From positions 6,820,001 to 6,884,000 of the forward strand of contig NC_085116.1 in assembly GCF_030269925.1 (NCBI RefSeq): 64,000 nt of DNA, in the 5' to 3' direction. Both the position numbers and the translations under genes were made by a program. Of the stretch, positions 32,807 through 44,533 are shown piece by piece; position 1 is the stretch's first letter, and every line of letters begins with the position of its first letter. The stretch is from Bombyx mori. Its lineage: Eukaryota; Arthropoda; Insecta; Lepidoptera; Bombycidae. Below the pieces are notes generated by a model, which made no database searches, was not told the DNA's origin, and saw only the letters and a list, made by a program, of their open reading frames with translations.

Positions 32807-33629
32807 AAGAGTTCACATGTGAACCTTGAAATTCAATCAAGCTTACTAAGTACACATTAATATGTAATTTACATGAGCTGGTTCGGCACAAGGGCGTCTG
32901 CCGGCTCGTTTATTATTTAGAAAGTAATATAAACTGAAAATGAAAACGCCGCCGAATGTTGGATATTACTTAAAATGGGTATTTTCGTTCCACTGAAATT
33001 ACGATATCATTTGAGTATGTTCCATTATTGCTTTTATATCAAAGCTTTATTTGCTTACAGAATGTTGATTTTATAAAAAAAATGCTGTGTCACAAGCATT
33101 TTCTTGTCTGAATTCTAAGGTTTATTTAATCAATTTTTGATGTTAAGTTTACGTAAAATCTACAACACACAATGTGGTTATGTAACGTTCGAAGTTCGTC
33201 CTCATTCATATTGTCATTGTCCGTTTTGTGTAAGCACTGAGCAGGTATACGGACCTCCATTCTAAGCTGTAAATAAATGGGGCTGTCTTTCAAACTTTTT
33301 TTGTAGACTATATTTATTATCGCTGACGTTTTGTTACGAGTATCAAAAGGTTTCTTGAAATCAAATTAAACAATAAAATGATACCCGAATTTTTATGATA
33401 TTACGAACAAAAAAAAAGACAACATCACAACTGCATCAGCAACTGGCATTTTTATGGCTTCCGTGAATAGTAAATAAAGATGACATTCTTACAATTACAA
33501 GAAAATCGTTTAATATTAAAATTGTAGATAAAAATACTACTATATTGATCTTATCTATTATATTTTATGTGTCAATGTTGACTAAAATATAGCAATAAAC
33601 AAAATTAAAACAAAAAAATGAATTTTTTT

Positions 33630-33825
33630 TCTGCAAAGTAGTCCTACTTTACGGTTTGCAGAGCGGACTGTACGCGGACAGCCATTACACAATACCATTG
33701 GGACTCTGACTTTATGTCTAAGGTGAGAGGTGAAATTGACGTTATGATGGCTGTGAGGTTCGGAGATGATTTTATACAAGGTGGGGCCGGTGGTTGTTCA
33801 CCCAACTAAGGTATAAGCAAAAATC
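33630..33825 (+). mobile_element. SINE (Bm1-like), highly degenerate
   Basis: Ordered weak matches: CTGCAAAGTAGTCCTACTTT, GACAGCCATTACACAATACC, GACGTTATGATGGCTGTGAGG, GTTCACCCAACTAAGGTATAAG. An old relic. Confidence 0.45.
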
Positions 33826-34933
33826 TATAGGTATGCACAATCAATCAATTATGCAAACACTAATTTCAATTGTTTCTGACTGAATTTAAAATAGCCAATC
33901 ACTTATTTAAAGAGTCAAGATGAGTTGTAATCATCGTTCAAATTTGACACACTTGAAATAATTTACGCTTCAAAGAAAAACTGCTTCCTTCCAAGTCTCG
34001 TTTCAAGATTTGGAGGACGTATTAAATAAAAGCGAGCTTCCTTTTTGATGTTTGAAGGTACGCGGGCGATATTTTTTTATGCTGAATTATCGTATTCATC
34101 ATTTGCTGCCGGCATCATATTATTATGAGAATAGACTAAGACCTTTGTTTGTACATATTTTATATATCATGGACAAGTGAAAGCGTATTTATTATACGAT
34201 GTATTTTTATTTAATTTTAGATTTTAAAAACCAAAGTTATTTAAGTATCTTTTTTTCGTTACACCTTAAATTCTTCTAAATCCCATTTCGCTTTCAGCCT
34301 TTTTAGTTCACAGAAAGAAATTTTAAACTCATGTCTGAGCTAAGTGCCTTTGGCTACGTATACACTCACACACCTTTATCAGCGTATAAAAATGTTATCA
34401 TTATCTAGCTGCCATAAAAAAGACGTAAAGTCCGAATTAAGAATCTCGTTTTGAATTCGTTTAAAACACTTATCATTTGGATGATGTGTGCTGAAAATGA
34501 ACTCTGAAAATTACTTGTATACAATAAGACCGTTCTTAAGTTATATTTCAATGGTACGAACCAATTGTTTCTAATAATAAATTTAATAATTTCATTAATG
34601 GCAATAATTACAATTCGCGTTTCCCGCTTGCAGTACTACTTACTTATCGTGCAATTACACAAATGCAGAGTCCATTTCCATTAATTTGCAGATGGAATGA
34701 ATACGTCCATCGGATGACCTCAATAACTGAATATATCTATTATCGACTTAATTTTAAATGGATGACGTCGCAAATTCGAACGAACAAAAAATCAATAAGT
34801 CGGCTCATCGAAATTCTGGCAGCTCATTGTGTAACATCGGAACTTTTAAGAAACGCTATTTACGAAACTTTCGTCATTACCACTACTGATTTGTATCGAC
34901 TTGGGAAAATTTTAAACGTATTGCAACTTAGTT
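33826..34933. other. AT-rich stretch, nothing recognised
   Basis: Contains a 93-codon ORF ending inside the next SINE (34663-34944). It shows no family pattern and runs into the repeat, so I treat it as chance. Confidence 0.5.
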
Positions 34934-35189
34934 ACTGGTGGTAGGACCTCTTGTGAGTTCGCGCGGGCAGGTACCACCACCCTAACTATTTCTGCCGTGA
35001 AGAAGTAATGCGTTTCGGTTTGAAGGGTGGGGCAGCCGCTGTAACTATACTTGAGACCTTAGAACTTATATCTCAATGTGGGTGACGCATCTACGTTGTG
35101 GATGTCTATGGGCTCTAGTAACCACTTAACTTAACACCAGGTGAGCTGTGAGCTCGTCCACCCATCTAAGCAATAAAAAAAAACTCCAT
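34934..35189 (+). mobile_element. SINE (Bm1-like), 5'-truncated
   Basis: Sense copy from TACTGGTGGTAGGACCTCTTG to CATCTAAGCAATAAAAAAAAAC. ACTTA is duplicated in CCACTTAACTTAACACC. Confidence 0.93.
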
Positions 35190-35595
35190 TGCCATAGTTG
35201 GTCCTTTATGTCGTAAATTATAACGCCTCATTACTCAATTTCTCTTTCTAATTGCTTCAATGGACCCACAAACGTGCTGTCCACTTAATAATTATTTGTG
35301 TGTTTCATGTTATTAATCACATTTCTAAAAACCATGTATTAATAGGTTCGTCAGTGTTACATGAACGATATACTACATCCTTCTTGACTCCTTGGCGGTA
35401 CAGGCCTTCTGTTCGGCTGTCATTTTTCATAAGGTGGTAGGTGTGTAATAAGCATGAATGTTTCCGAAGTGAATTTCTGAGAGATAATGTTTTTAGTTGT
35501 AGCTTAATGAACAACATTCCAAAATTTTGCTCATTCCAATAAATCATGTATGTAAAAAGATATAATTCAATATTTAAGTTGATCATAAGAAACAA

Positions 35596-36019
35596 TCTAT
35601 ATATTAATACGTGAAGCAAAAACTTTGTATCCCTTTTTACGAAAATTGGAGGCTGACGGAGGAGTATGAAATTTTCCACACTTATAGAGAATATAGAAAA
35701 GAAGTGCAAAATGCTAATATTTTTTTAAAATAATGCATAAAAGTTACATTAAATCAATAAAGAAAACATTACACACACTACATACCATGTATTTGACGCA
35801 CACACGCATGCATACTATTTATTGTCAAACTTTTGTTCTTGACGTCTGTGGTCAAATTGAGAGTAGATTAAATATTGTTTGTTTTTATTAATATATTTTT
35901 TGATATAGTAGTCTTGGCGAAATTTGTGATTATAGAAGTATAAAATACAATCATAATAGTGTACAAGCTTACAATTCCAATTATTTATAGTCGAATTTCG
36001 ACTACTGCTGGACCTCTAG
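35596..36019 (+). mobile_element. Non-autonomous Helitron, left member of an inverted pair
   Basis: Starts TCTATATATTAATACGTGAAG after an A. It ends with the perfect hairpin TAGTCGAATTTCGACTA (35988-36004), then CTGCTGGACCTCTAG before a T. The whole 424 bases match 38185-38612 in inverted orientation. TC start, 3' hairpin, CTAG end and A/T flanks are the Helitron signature. Confidence 0.88.
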
Positions 36020-37232
36020 TAGCGATAATTTTGCCATTGACTCGGACATTTAAACTGCATTATGTCGATAGGCCGACCTTGAAGAATCTATTATTAAGAC
36101 GTATCCGACGATTAATGGACTTTGTATAAATCACGGAATGAAACGGGAAAGGAAAATAATATGTACATTTCCTTAACGGATATTACATACTTGTTTAAAA
36201 CAAATCCATTAATTTGCGGCTTTGAGCAATTAAATATTAATGAACCTCAAATTTTAACAACAATTCTTCTTAAATTGAATTTATGGTACTTGCCAAAAGT
36301 TCCCTTTTAGGAATATTTTATATTTTTTTGAGCTTTTGAAGTTATCTTATATTTATTACGATTCAAAAAATTTAATTTGTTATTGACATTGTTTTAGGAC
36401 AAAAACGTTCGATTTTTTTTCAACGCCGACATCAAAGCGAGAAAAATTTAATCTCAACATTCCGCATAGCCTTATTAATCGTGAATGGGACGATCTGAAA
36501 CGAATCAAATTTGTTTTAGTTCTTTGATCTTAAATTAAGAATTTTCTCACAAAGAATGTAATAATAATAATAATTTATGATTATTATAAAGGAAGGTGAT
36601 TAAGGTTTTTCGTAAATAATATAATAAATAGAAAATACAGTAAGAAAAAGACCCTTTTTTTAAAATAGCATATGCAAAGGTGAGCTTAGCTCGGTAAAGA
36701 GTATTATTCTTCTAGCTAACGAAAGACAGATCGACAAAAGAATATTATTATAGGAGAAGTGAAAAATAACAGAAATATAGTATTGAACCATACTAAGAAA
36801 TTTAAATTATAAAAAAAAACTTTGTTTTGTACCCTATGGAATACAAATTCAAAATCAACCGACGCGATGTATATGGTTTTGAGGTTAAGAAAGATGATTA
36901 AGAACAGAAAAATCATCAGAGTGGTATGCGAAAATAGAAAACCGTGAGAAATATGTGACTATGTCAAAAGAATGCCACATACGGCAATGCGGTTGATTAA
37001 GCTTTATTCAGATATAAATTTAGTACACGCTTTTATCTCTATAATAAATTATGTTCTTTGAAGTGTTGTTTTGGTTTTTTAACAAATAAAAAAATTGCTA
37101 CATAAGTTTTATTGCTTTGTTAAGTTTGTGGCTATAATTGTTTTATATTATTTTAAATGCTTAATATTTACCAAAAACAAACTGATTTTGACAATTATGT
37201 TTATTCTTTGAAAAAAAAAAAACTTTAAAATG
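36020..37232. other. AT-rich stretch, nothing recognised
   Basis: No supportable gene. Part of the region between the two inverted Helitrons. Confidence 0.5.
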
Positions 37233-37580
37233 AAGTAGCTGAGCTCACAGCCCTCCTAGTATTAAGGGACTGCCAAAATATATAAAAATGCAATGTTCTT
37301 TTTTATTTCAGTAGATAAGCCCTCTGAAGCTTTCTGTCTAAAGTAAGCTCTCTGAAGTGTATTTAACTTTACTACCATAACTTTACCACATTGTTACAAT
37401 ATTATAACAATATTGTAATAATATTGTACAGTTTCAAGCAACTATAGAGCCACGATTATGGGCTAAACAACGGGAATCGCGCCAATTGTACCTATAGTAT
37501 GACAGCTGTTTCACACTTCAAATCGGAACACATGACTACTATGCGGCAGGTATAGGTAGGGTGGTCGTACCTACTTTTTT
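37233..37580 (-). mobile_element. SINE (Bm1-like) scraps, degenerate
   Basis: Two minus-strand relics: TGAGCTCACAGCCCTCCTAG (37238-37257) and ACTTCAAATCGGAACACATG to GGTAGGGTGGTCGTACCTAC (37518-37574), perhaps one copy split by AT-rich sequence with short palindromes (ACAATATT..AATATTGT near 37396). Confidence 0.5.
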
Positions 37581-37772
37581 AATACTCAGAGAACTCTACT
37601 CGTTTTCGAGTGAATCCCTTAATTGTCTTTTACGACGTCAAAGGAAAGAGATATGTCGGTGCTACGTTAGCTCAGCACACAGTCGATCTTTTAGTGGGCT
37701 AGATTCGGAATTTATATTCCATTTCTCGTAGTTCATTTGGACGTTTAGAGCACAGCATGGGAGTAAATAATA

Positions 37773-38101
37773 ACTAATGTTCACGATTGACTTCCACGGT
37801 GAAGGAATAACATCGTGTTATAAAAATCAAACCCGCAAAATTATAATTTGCGCAATTACTGGTGGTAGGACCTCTTGTGAGTCCGCACGGGTAGGTACGA
37901 CCGCCCCGCCTATTTCTGCCGTGAAGCAGTACTGCGTTTCGGTTTCAAGGGTGGGGCAGCCGTTGTAACTATACTGAGACCTTAGAACTTATATCTCGAG
38001 GTGGGTGGCGCATTTACGTTGTAGATGTCTATGGGCTCCAGTAACCACTTAACACTAGGTGGCCTGTGAGCTCGTCCGCCCATCTAAGCAATAAAAAAGA
38101 A
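37773..38101 (+). mobile_element. SINE (Bm1-like), 5'-truncated
   Basis: Well-conserved sense copy from AATGTTCACGATTGACTTCC through CTGGTGGTAGGACCTCTTGTG to CATCTAAGCAATAAAAAAGAAG. It lies between the inverted Helitrons. Confidence 0.93.
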
Positions 38102-38184
38102 GATTGATCTTTACAAGAAGTACAAGTTTTTGATGATGCATTAACGTTAATGTTAAGACATCAATAATACAAAATAATAACTAA

Positions 38185-38612
38185 CTAGAGGTCCCGCAGT
38201 AGTCGAAATTCGACTATAATTAATTGGAATTGTATAATAAGTTTGTACACTATTATGATTGTATTTTATACTTCTATAATCACAAATTTCGCCAAGGCTA
38301 TAACACTATAAAAAAATATTAATAAAGACAAACATATTTAATCTATTTTCAATTTGACCACAGACGTCAAGAACAAAAGTTTGACAATTAATAGTATGCA
38401 TGCGTGTGTGCGTCAAATACATGGTATGTAGTGTGTGTAATGTTTTCTTTATTGATTTAATGTATCTTTTATGCATTATTTAAAAAAAAATGTTAGCATT
38501 GTGCACTTCTTTTCTATATTCTCTATAAGTGTGGAAAATTTCATACTCCTCCGTCCGCGCAATTTTCGTAAAAAGGGATACAAAATGTTTGCTTCACGTA
38601 TTAATATATAGA
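38185..38612 (-). mobile_element. Non-autonomous Helitron, right member of an inverted pair
   Basis: Inverted, nearly identical copy of 35596-36019. The minus strand starts TCTATATATTAATACGTGAAG and ends with hairpin TAGTCGAATTTCGACTA (38216-38200) and GGGACCTCTAG. Flanking A and T as expected. Confidence 0.88.
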
Positions 38613-39009
38613 TATGTATAATTCTGAATCACAATCAGCACTAACGCACTGTGTTTAAATAATGCCTAGCCGAACATCGATGTGCAAACAATTTCAAAAC
38701 GTCTTGAAAAGTGAATTTTATTATATACGCTTATGCTAATTAGGTGTTTTATTTTTATTCTTTTGTACAAAAAAATAAATAAAAAAACACGCTAATTGTA
38801 TAACTATGTATTTTTTTAATATGATAGTAATTTATTTCAAAGATAAGATGTTATGTTAACTTGTACCTATTCCAACGAACAGCGTTTAATTCGATTGTGT
38901 CTAAGGTTATTCGCTCGAAATGGAATCGCACATTGTATTATTATGATTCTAAATGTGATGTAACTTTTTAACGTAATACAATGTGTTTAATAACAAGGTT
39001 ATATGTATA

Positions 39010-39448
39010 CTAGCGGCCCGCTCCGGCTCCGCTCGGGTCTTTAACAAAAATTTCAACAATATTTGACGGTGTTTTATATTTTAAAATAAAAAAACACTTA
39101 TTGCGGCATAACTATAATAGTTAGACATATGCTGTCGCGACACTTTTTGTAAATAATAATGTGTTCTACAAAGTCGTAGTACATTATTTTATTCTATCAT
39201 CAGTAGTTTTCGCAGGGCACGCGATGTAAAGAATATATTTTTAGGTAATTTTTTCACACCTTGGGTTACATTATTGGAGTTTTAGTAACGATCCCTAATT
39301 TTTTTCAAAAAAGATTATAGCCTATGTCACTCGGGAATAGTGTAGTTTCCAAACAGTGAAAGAATTTTTCAAATCGGTTCAGTAGTTTCGGAGCCTATTC
39401 AATACAAACAAACAAACAAATCTTTCCTCCTTATAATATTAGTATAGA
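39010..39448 (-). mobile_element. Non-autonomous Helitron, another family
   Basis: The minus strand begins TCTATACTAATATTATAAGG after an A and ends CCCGAGCGGAGCCGGAGCGG, GCCGCTAG before a T. The internal AAACTACTGAACCGATTTG phrase is typical of lepidopteran Helitrons. Length 439. Confidence 0.85.
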
Positions 39449-41099
39449 TAACGAAACGTGATTTTTAGCGCAGCCGAACTCGCGGAATTTTTCGTACTTA
39501 CACACTTTTAACTTCATGTTCACGGTCTGTTAATTCAATATATTCAAAACAAGAAGGTTCGTTGTTTTGTTTGTTATAAAAAAATAAATATTCGGTTCGT
39601 AAAGGAAACCTTTGAGGTTTTTGCTCCATTTAATATCTTAGAAAGGAAAGTTTCTGTCGCAGAGAGCAACCAAACGTTCCAATTTGAAGAATGGACTTTA
39701 GTGGGCCGGAGGGTGGGTGGACGTCGCTTAACAGATTATTCGTGAATAATCTGCTCTGTAACCAAGAGCTACCATTTACCAAACTGATCTGTTTAATGAA
39801 CTCGTTCCCGTTACGAGTTCCATTCACAAAATAATTCTGCTACCTATCTTTGTTGCAGCAATATCAAGAAGACACAGACTTAATATTATTCAGTTATATT
39901 TGAATGTATATAATTATGTAATAAGTCGAGCTGCATTCAATTTATGGTTTCGAAATATTCATGCGTTACGCTATATTGGGGTAATGATTATCATCTCCTT
40001 TCAGTTACCGAGCCATAAAAAAAGATTCGTAATACAATACATAAATTCGTTTGTATATGGATGAAGTATCACATTAAGGTATGCACCTACCACAGGATTC
40101 TCTACACCACCCTTGGTTGACTGGTAGAGAATGCCTCAGGCAATTAAGTCCGCCATTATACTTCTGTGCATGAAGTTAAATAAATAAAGAAATAAATTCT
40201 TTTCTAAATTCATACTGATCAGTTCCTTTATTTTTGCATGAGAAAACGAAAAACATACGAATGGCACAACATCAACCGTTTTCTGAAAATGAAAAGCGCG
40301 GTAAACGACCGATTTTTTATTACGTATCTCTGAAACTAACTTCGTAAGTGAATGACGTTAGGATATTTCTGGAAAATTCAATTTGCGATAGGAAATTTCT
40401 CTCATAATCTGAGCAACGTGACGATATCGTTACACGTGTAATGTGTTTACCTTAATACGGGTTTAAGTATAAAATTAATGTAAATTCCTTTTTTGCATCT
40501 AATATTCAAACTTTAAGTTCTCAACAACAATTAGTGGTGCTATGTTCTTCAGATTGTCAAAGGCCAAGGGGGAGATTAAAGTTTAATGTTTGTCTGTTTG
40601 TTTAAAATTAATGTTTGTAAGTATATTTCTTTGGAAAGCTCCTATGGGGCTCTTGTTGGATTTTATAAGCTTAAAAGGTAACTCAGATGTGATATAAAGT
40701 ACATATTTAAAATACCACCAGCGTGGCAGCAATGCAGAGAGAGTAAATGGTAATTTAGAAAATAAAACGCGATCTAGATAGTTGAAAATCAAAGTTTGTT
40801 TGCTTTTGGTCTATGCATTTCTAAACTATTCAATTGTGATTAATCTTATTAAGCTTTTTTGTTCTTATTTTCATGAGTCGTAGACAGAAAATTAAAGCTT
40901 TTTACGCTTCGCTCTCGGCTTTTCGTTGTTTTACTATAATACTTTTCGTATTTAAAAAACCTTTGTTATAATAATCAACTACGTGAGTTTAAATGCTAAC
41001 AGTAATTTTAATTCAATTTTGGTACAGTTGGCGCTGGTACTGTTCTTCGGAAAAGCGGCGCGAAACGATAACCCTGTTAAAGCTGCTGTCTAACTACAT
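39449..41099. other. AT-rich stretch, nothing recognised
   Basis: No supportable gene or repeat family; short ORFs only. Confidence 0.5.
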
Positions 41100-41452
41100 A
41101 TCCAATCCAAGTGGTGGGGCAACGCAGAGCCGCCGTCGCCCTAGACGTCTCCGGATCCGTATCCAATCCTCCTGATTCACTCTCGATGCCTTTAGATACT
41201 CCAAGCACCAATCACCGTTCTTGTCGAACTCGTCGTATGCATTCAACAAAAACAAAATCCAGTGATATTTTCGGCGGATCTCTTCAATGAGTCGCGATTC
41301 CTATCCGGTGGTAGATTCATCGAAACACACTGCTCTTGCTAGGGCAATTGTTAGAAAATAATCTCAGGTTGATCCCGAGCTCACCAACGCGCTCGCACGT
41401 GGTTGGGGTAGCTGCTTTAACTACCAACGATTAGATAGGAGAAAATAAAACT
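41100..41452 (+). mobile_element. Jockey-clade LINE 3' end, degenerate
   Basis: Old 5'-truncated copy: CGCCGTCGCCCTAGACGTCT, GCGGATCTCTTCAATGAGTCGC, ATTCCTATCCGGTGGTAGATTC, CACTGCTCTTGCTAGGGC, CCGAGCTCACC. The 3' UTR blocks are intermediate between the two Jockey families seen here. Confidence 0.72.
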
Positions 41453-42016
41453 GGCACTCCAAGGACAGTTTCTGTCATAGTACCATCGACGTATAATAAT
41501 AAGTAGTGTTTGAGCACTAAGAGTAAGCACTTAGCACTTTAGTGTAAGAAATCGATTTTTTTTTTCATACATTATCTAAATCACAGCTAAGCGTGACCGG
41601 GTTACACTAGTTCTTAACAAAATACTAGAACAGTTGCATGCTTTCACTCTTCGGAAAGATTATACTATAGCAGTCAGCGTCGATCAGGGGATGGCATGCT
41701 CCTGTGTCTGCTAAGGCAATAAAAATTCGGTTTGATTAACGTTAAATATTACATTATTTTTAATTTTTTTGGTAATTCGAATTAATTTAGCATGAAAAAA
41801 TATCATAATGATAATTTTATTTCGCAATTAGACGCAAACTAGATGGGACTATCGTATTTCTGCCAGATTTCTTTAGTCTCATATTATTTTGCAAAAAACA
41901 GTTTTAAAATTATAATAAATTTTTTGTTAACAATAACATTATACATGTATCCATCTATCTTACATTACGAATTACTCATGCAGTTCATTTTGTACTTTGT
42001 TCTAGATTGTTTTCTG

Positions 42017-42145
42017 TATTGCTAAGATGTGTGGATGAGCTCACAGACCACCTGATGTAAAATGGTCACCGGAGCCCATAGACCACGTCAATGCCGCCGC
42101 CCATCTTGAGACAGAGTTCTAAGTCTCCGTTTTTACAGTACTTCC
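42017..42145 (-). mobile_element. SINE (Bm1-like), 3' end only, degenerate
   Basis: Reverse copy: TATTGCTAAGATGTGTGGATG, GAGCTCACAGACCACCTGATG, GGAGCCCATAGACCACGTC, GCCGCCGCCCATCTTGAGAC, then lost. Confidence 0.75.
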
Positions 42146-42702
42146 TTCTAGTGCAGATTGGTTCAAGTTCACATAACGTTTCTTGTATCCGTTGTATGAA
42201 TTTACGCTTTATTTAACTGGTTTAAGGAATAATTTTCAACACATGTTTTTAATGTAGGTTTATTTTACAAATGAGCGGTGGTTATAGCGCTATACAGTTG
42301 AGCTATCGGTCTCATGTTACAAGGTTGACGGTATTCATGAAATGATCGACCGTTATTCTTTTAATCACTGTATTTACCTAAAAGCCGATAAGTTCTTCTA
42401 CTGATCGAGAGTTTAGTAAGTAAATATAGTTTAACAACCCAAAAAACATTTCTAAAAATCAAAAAAAATATACCAAACTTAAACATACTTAAATATCAAA
42501 ACAAATTAAAACAATAAAAAAAAAAAAAATGATTTTAATATTTTTGATCCCAATCAGGATATTAGGGAAAAGTAATAAAATTATAGTATTATCATCGGTC
42601 ATTATCATTTTCGTCTCCAATTATCATTATTATAGCTAATAAAATCGAGTTAAAAGTACACATAGGTCGACTGATATATATGTATATAGTACATCCATTG
42701 TC
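42146..42702. other. AT-rich stretch, nothing recognised
   Basis: The target region of the Jockey insertion; no gene. A-rich runs near 42515. Confidence 0.5.
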
Positions 42703-42807
42703 ATACCGCCCAATCATTCCGATAGAGGCACCCGTCACGTGCGGACGTGCTCATCGTCCACTCGATCGCCCGGTCTTTGTTCGCCCGGCTTTTGTTCGCG
42801 CGGCCTG

Positions 42808-42958
42808 TGTTTGTGGTACATCTGCCGACTAAGTGCTCTTTCTGGAAGTTTTTATTTGTTTTGTTTCCTTTTGTTGTTTCTGTGTTCGTGGTACATCTGC
42901 CGACAAAGTGGTTTCCTGCAAGTATTTATTTGTTTTGTTTCTTTTCGTAATTTCTGTT
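42808..42958 (+). repeat. Two 75-76-bp tandem repeats in the LINE 5' UTR
   Basis: TGGTACATCTGCCGAC recurs at 42814 and 42889. Each is followed by AAGTG, a short variable stretch and TTTATTTGTTTTGTTTC. Such 5' UTR monomers can carry or multiply internal promoter activity in LINEs. Confidence 0.88.
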
Positions 42959-43105
42959 TTGTTGTGCTTTTTCTTTGTCCTGTAGTAATCGCGCCGCATT
43001 GCCACCTGTGTTCAATAGAACCGCTCAGGTCCGAGAAGTTGGGGCCTCGCCGCAAGGCGAGTGTTTTCAAGACCCGGGGCCGCCCCACCTGGGTACTCAG
43101 CGATC

Positions 43106-44533
43106 ATGGACGCTGTATTCGCGGAATTCCTCCGACTTCGCCACCCACAGCTCGCCTCGGAGTTTTTGGCCTTCAAGGCCAATCACACTGCGAGCCCTCT
43201 CGAGGACTCCGCCGCGCTCGCTGCTCCTGCGTCGCCTGTACCTGCGTGCAGAGCTTCTGCATTGAGCACCGCAGCCTCTGTCGTGCCTGCCGCTCCCGTG
43301 TCGCCTATACTGGCGAGAAAAGCTGCTGCGTCGTCCGCCGTGACCATCGTTTCAGCTGAGCGATCATCCGCGGCCTCCGTCGCGCCCTCTAAAACACCTA
43401 CACTTGCTCGTAGGTCGCCTGCACCCGCCTCCTCGTGCTCCGACTCTGACTCGGACATGGAGGTCGACCTCGCCCCCGCCTCATCGACGGATGGATTCAC
43501 CCTGGTACAGAAGGGTAAGAAGCGTGCCGCGGAGTCTCGAGCTCCCGCGGCCGCTAAAATTAGCAAAGCCGTGAACGCGTCGCGCCCCCGCCCTCAGACT
43601 CCCGTTGCGCCCCCAGCCCGTGCCACTCCGTCGCCGCGTCCGGTGGCACAAAATAAAACCCAGACCCCTCCCCCGGTTATCCTTCAGGAGAAGGCAGCTT
43701 GGGATCGAGTTTGCCTGGCCCTTAAGGCCAAAAATATAAATTTCACGAATGCCCGTAACCTCGCGAACGGCATTCAAATTAAGGTTCAAACACCCGACGA
43801 CCATAGGGCCCTCTCTTCTTACCTCCGTAAGGAGCGTATAAGTTTCCATACGTATACGCTCCAGGAGGAGCGCGAACTCCGCGTTGTAATACGCGGAATC
43901 CCTAAAGAGTTAGATGTAGAGCTCGTAAAAGCCGACCTGTTAGAACAAGGCCTACCAGTGAATTCTGTGCACCGTATGCACACCGGTCGCGGTAGGGAGC
44001 CATATAATATGGTTCTAGTCGCTCTCCAGCCTACCCCCGAGGGTAAGAAAATCTTTAACACACAGACCGTCTGTAGGCTCTCTGGTATCGCTGTCGAAGC
44101 CCCCCATAAAAAAGGCACTCCTAGCCAGTGCCATAACTGTCAATTGTACGGGCACTCTTCCCGTAACTGTCACGCGCGCCCCCGATGTGTTAAGTGTTTG
44201 GGCGATCACGCCACGGCCCTCTGCGCTCGCGACCAAAAAACCGCGACGGAACCGCCTAGCTGCGTCCTGTGTCGAACACAGGGTCACCCCGCGAATTACC
44301 GTGGTTGCCCCCGAGCCCCTAAAATAAATCGCCGCGTCGCCCGCCAAAACCGCCTCCGAGCTTCCGGCCCAGACATCAAAGCCTCGGCACCCTCTGCGTC
44401 GCAGGCTAAGCCAGCGTTCGTTCCGGCGGCGGTGCCCAGTGTCTCGGCCTGGGCGAAACCGCTGCCGTACACGAACACGGTTACAACTCCCTCCTCCGCG
44501 ATTCGTCCCGCCCCCGCGACGATATCTTTTTAG
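43106..44533 (+). CDS. Jockey-clade LINE ORF1 (gag-like nucleic-acid-binding protein)
   Basis: 475 codons from the ATG at 43106 to TAG at 44531-44533. A longer frame opens with GTG at 43061, but the first ATG (MDAVFAEFLRLRHPQLASEF) is the sensible start. Residues about 25-165 are an Ala/Pro/Ser-rich low-complexity region with an acidic Asp/Ser stretch. A conserved globular part follows (about 200-345), with AWDRVCLALKAKNINFTN and RVVIRGIP. Three zinc knuckles lie at about 350-410: CHNCQLYGHSSRNC, CVKCLGDHATALC, CVLCRTQGHPANYRGC. In this clade ORF1 binds element RNA to form the retrotransposition particle. The tail after the knuckles looks short for the clade, and the frame ends at the junction discussed under findings. 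Confidence 0.9.
   Translation: MDAVFAEFLRLRHPQLASEFLAFKANHTASPLEDSAALAAPASPVPACRASALSTAASVVPAAPVSPILARKAAASSAVTIVSAERSSAASVAPSKTPTLARRSPAPASSCSDSDSDMEVDLAPASSTDGFTLVQKGKKRAAESRAPAAAKISKAVNASRPRPQTPVAPPARATPSPRPVAQNKTQTPPPVILQEKAAWDRVCLALKAKNINFTNARNLANGIQIKVQTPDDHRALSSYLRKERISFHTYTLQEERELRVVIRGIPKELDVELVKADLLEQGLPVNSVHRMHTGRGREPYNMVLVALQPTPEGKKIFNTQTVCRLSGIAVEAPHKKGTPSQCHNCQLYGHSSRNCHARPRCVKCLGDHATALCARDQKTATEPPSCVLCRTQGHPANYRGCPRAPKINRRVARQNRLRASGPDIKASAPSASQAKPAFVPAAVPSVSAWAKPLPYTNTVTTPSSAIRPAPATISF

Noticed and set aside
34663..34944. A 93-codon plus ORF
   Set aside because: No family resemblance and it ends inside a SINE; probably chance.
35317..35709. A 130-codon minus ORF
   Set aside because: Its N-terminal part runs through the Helitron at 35596; the remainder has no recognisable pattern in AT-rich DNA.
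42739..43359. A 206-codon Cys/Ser-rich plus ORF at the start of the Jockey element
   Set aside because: It lies mostly in the 5' UTR repeats and then out of frame over ORF1; low-complexity composition, no family pattern.
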